Part shown: in pieces, positions 14,463-15,594 of the stretch
Position numbering within the stretch: position 1 is the stretch's first letter
Layout: every line of letters begins with the position of its first letter
Assembly: GCA_033722075.1 (NCBI GenBank)
Contig: JAWVZU010000062.1
Location: 1 to 15,594, forward strand
From: JAWVZU01 sp033722075
Lineage (GTDB): Bacteria; Pseudomonadota; Gammaproteobacteria; Xanthomonadales; SZUA-38
DNA: 15,594 nt
Reading direction: 5' to 3'
The notes under the pieces: generated by a model
The model's database searches: none
The model's input: only the letters and a program-made list of their open reading frames with translations
What the model was told of the DNA's origin: nothing
Translations under genes and position numbers: made by a program

Positions 14463-15594
14463 CGTAGCGATAATCGGTGGCGGCATCAGCGGACTGACCA
14501 CCGCTTTCTACCTCAAGCAGCTCAAGCCGAACTGGGAGATCACCCTGTTCGAGAAGCAGTCGGCCTGGGGTGGGACCATGCGCACCGAGACAGTCGACGG
14601 TTTCCTGTTCGAGACCGGGAGCAACGGCTTTCTCAGCAGCAAGCCCTACACCATGGACCTGGTGCGGGACAGCGGCGCCGAGGACCTGCTGATGCGCAGC
14701 GAGGACGTGGCCCGCAAGCGCTTCGTCTTCACCGACAGGCTGCATCGCCTGCCCGAGTCGCCGCCGGCCTTCATCAAGACGCCCCTGCTGTCGTGGAAGG
14801 GCAAGCTGCGGGTGCTGGGTGAGTTCTTCGTGCCGGCGAGCAAGAACCCGGGGGACGAGACCCTGAAGCAGTTCGGCGATCGGCGCCTCGGCAGCGAGTT
14901 CACGGATGTGTTCCTGAACGCCATGTCGGCCGGCATCTTCGGATCCCAGCCGGAAGACCTGTCGGTAGCCGCCGCGTTCCCGCTGGTCGTTCGCCTGGAA
15001 CAGGAACATGGCGGGCTTTTTCGCGGGATGCTTGCCAAGCGCAGGAAGGAGGCCGGTCCGGGGGGCGTGCTCATGAGCTTCACCGGGGGCGTGAGCACCT
15101 TCATCGAACACCTCGTCGGTCGGATTCCGGGCGAACACCAGTTGGGCGTCGGCGTCGAATCCATCGCCGCCGAGGGAGGACGTTACCGGCTCCGGTCCGG
15201 GCGCGGGGAGGCCGAGTTCGACAAGGTTGTGCTGGCCACGCCCGCCTTCGTGGCATCGCAGCTGGTACGTGACCTTGATGAAGGGTTGGCCGGTCTGCTG
15301 GACCAGATTCGCTATGCGCCGATCTCCCTGGTCGGCTTCGGCTACGAGAGCGTCTCGCACGACCTGGACGGCTTCGGTCTGCTGACCACGCGCAGTGCCG
15401 GTCGCCAGGTCCTGGGCGTGCTGTGGGACAGTTCCATCTTCCCCGACAGGGCGCCCGACGGGCGGGTGTCGCTGCGGGCCATGATCGGTGGCATGCGTCA
15501 ACCGGAGTTGGCCATGCGCGAGCCGGCGGAGCTGATCCGCATGGCGCGTGAGGATATCGAAACGACCATGGGCATCACCGAGGACCCGATCACC
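14446..15594 (+). CDS. hemY: HemY-type protoporphyrinogen oxidase, partial (C-terminus beyond the right edge)
   Basis: The first 383 residues of an FAD-dependent amine-oxidase-fold protein; the usual length is about 450-480, so roughly 70-100 residues are missing. VAIIGGGISGLTTAFYL (7-23) is the dinucleotide fold with GGGISG, and E36 (LFEKQ) should bind the ribose. WGGTMRTE and GFLFETGSNGFLSSKP follow the protoporphyrinogen oxidase pattern, as do NAMSAGIFGSQPEDLSV and SFTGGVSTFIEHL. It would oxidise protoporphyrinogen IX to protoporphyrin IX with oxygen in haem synthesis, on the inner-membrane surface. A carotenoid desaturase or another amine oxidase is less likely because of the NAMSAGIFG and GGVSTFI blocks. 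The ATG at 14446 lies inside rdgB (17-base overlap) with GAGGG 11 bases upstream, indicating co-translation with rdgB. Confidence 0.85.
   Translation, partial: MTQGSSVAIIGGGISGLTTAFYLKQLKPNWEITLFEKQSAWGGTMRTETVDGFLFETGSNGFLSSKPYTMDLVRDSGAEDLLMRSEDVARKRFVFTDRLHRLPESPPAFIKTPLLSWKGKLRVLGEFFVPASKNPGDETLKQFGDRRLGSEFTDVFLNAMSAGIFGSQPEDLSVAAAFPLVVRLEQEHGGLFRGMLAKRRKEAGPGGVLMSFTGGVSTFIEHLVGRIPGEHQLGVGVESIAAEGGRYRLRSGRGEAEFDKVVLATPAFVASQLVRDLDEGLAGLLDQIRYAPISLVGFGYESVSHDLDGFGLLTTRSAGRQVLGVLWDSSIFPDRAPDGRVSLRAMIGGMRQPELAMREPAELIRMAREDIETTMGITEDPIT

Noticed and set aside
1..15594. Mobile elements, CRISPR arrays, phage genes or defence islands
   Set aside because: No transposase, integrase, repeat array or terminal inverted repeats were seen, and gene content is housekeeping with even base composition by eye.

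Overview
The window is compact, GC-rich bacterial chromosome with almost no intergenic space and no mobile element, CRISPR array, tRNA or rRNA that I can see. A gammaproteobacterium is suggested by the linked yicC-gmk-rpoZ-spoT block, the divergent yicC/rph pair, rph followed by rdgB, a ubiquinone-pathway UbiA, a YhgN-like MarC protein and a glyoxalase II. The genus cannot be fixed from the sequence alone. A squalene-synthase-like gene and a HemY-type protoporphyrinogen oxidase would fit a less-studied lineage, such as a Xanthomonadales or Chromatiales relative (inference).

Layout. (1) 1-577, minus strand: N-terminal part of a squalene/phytoene synthase family enzyme of squalene-synthase type, running off the left edge. 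(2) 578-856: divergent intergenic region with candidate promoters. (3) 857-5842, plus strand: a tight four-gene run of a glyoxalase II-like metallohydrolase, an Asp-box beta-propeller lipoprotein with a Cys-rich signature, a Lon-family ATP-dependent protease and a YhgN/MarC membrane protein. (4) 5864-13043, minus strand, read right to left: yicC, gmk, rpoZ, spoT, uvrD, ubiA. Two junctions (yicC/gmk and uvrD/ubiA) are 4-base ATGA overlaps. (5) 13044-13128: short divergent control region. (6) 13129-15594, plus strand: rph, rdgB and a HemY-type protoporphyrinogen oxidase cut by the right edge, all overlapping.

How the genes fit together. The minus-strand block joins nucleotide and alarmone metabolism (Gmk makes GDP; SpoT makes and degrades (p)ppGpp), RNA polymerase omega (a known ppGpp-site partner in Escherichia coli), RNA turnover (YicC), DNA repair (UvrD) and ubiquinone synthesis (UbiA). 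The right-hand plus block joins tRNA 3' trimming (RNase PH), nucleotide-pool sanitation (RdgB) and haem synthesis. The left plus block looks like a protein-quality and detoxification neighbourhood, but its joint role is unknown.

Most genes here are well-known housekeeping families. No clearly new system stands out. The least explained part is the 857-5842 cluster, especially the outer-membrane-type lipoprotein with CDCC and CPVNGP motifs. The spoT-uvrD-ubiA linkage and the overlap of rdgB with a protoporphyrinogen oxidase gene are the other points worth a second look. All calls come from reading translations by eye; no database search was run.
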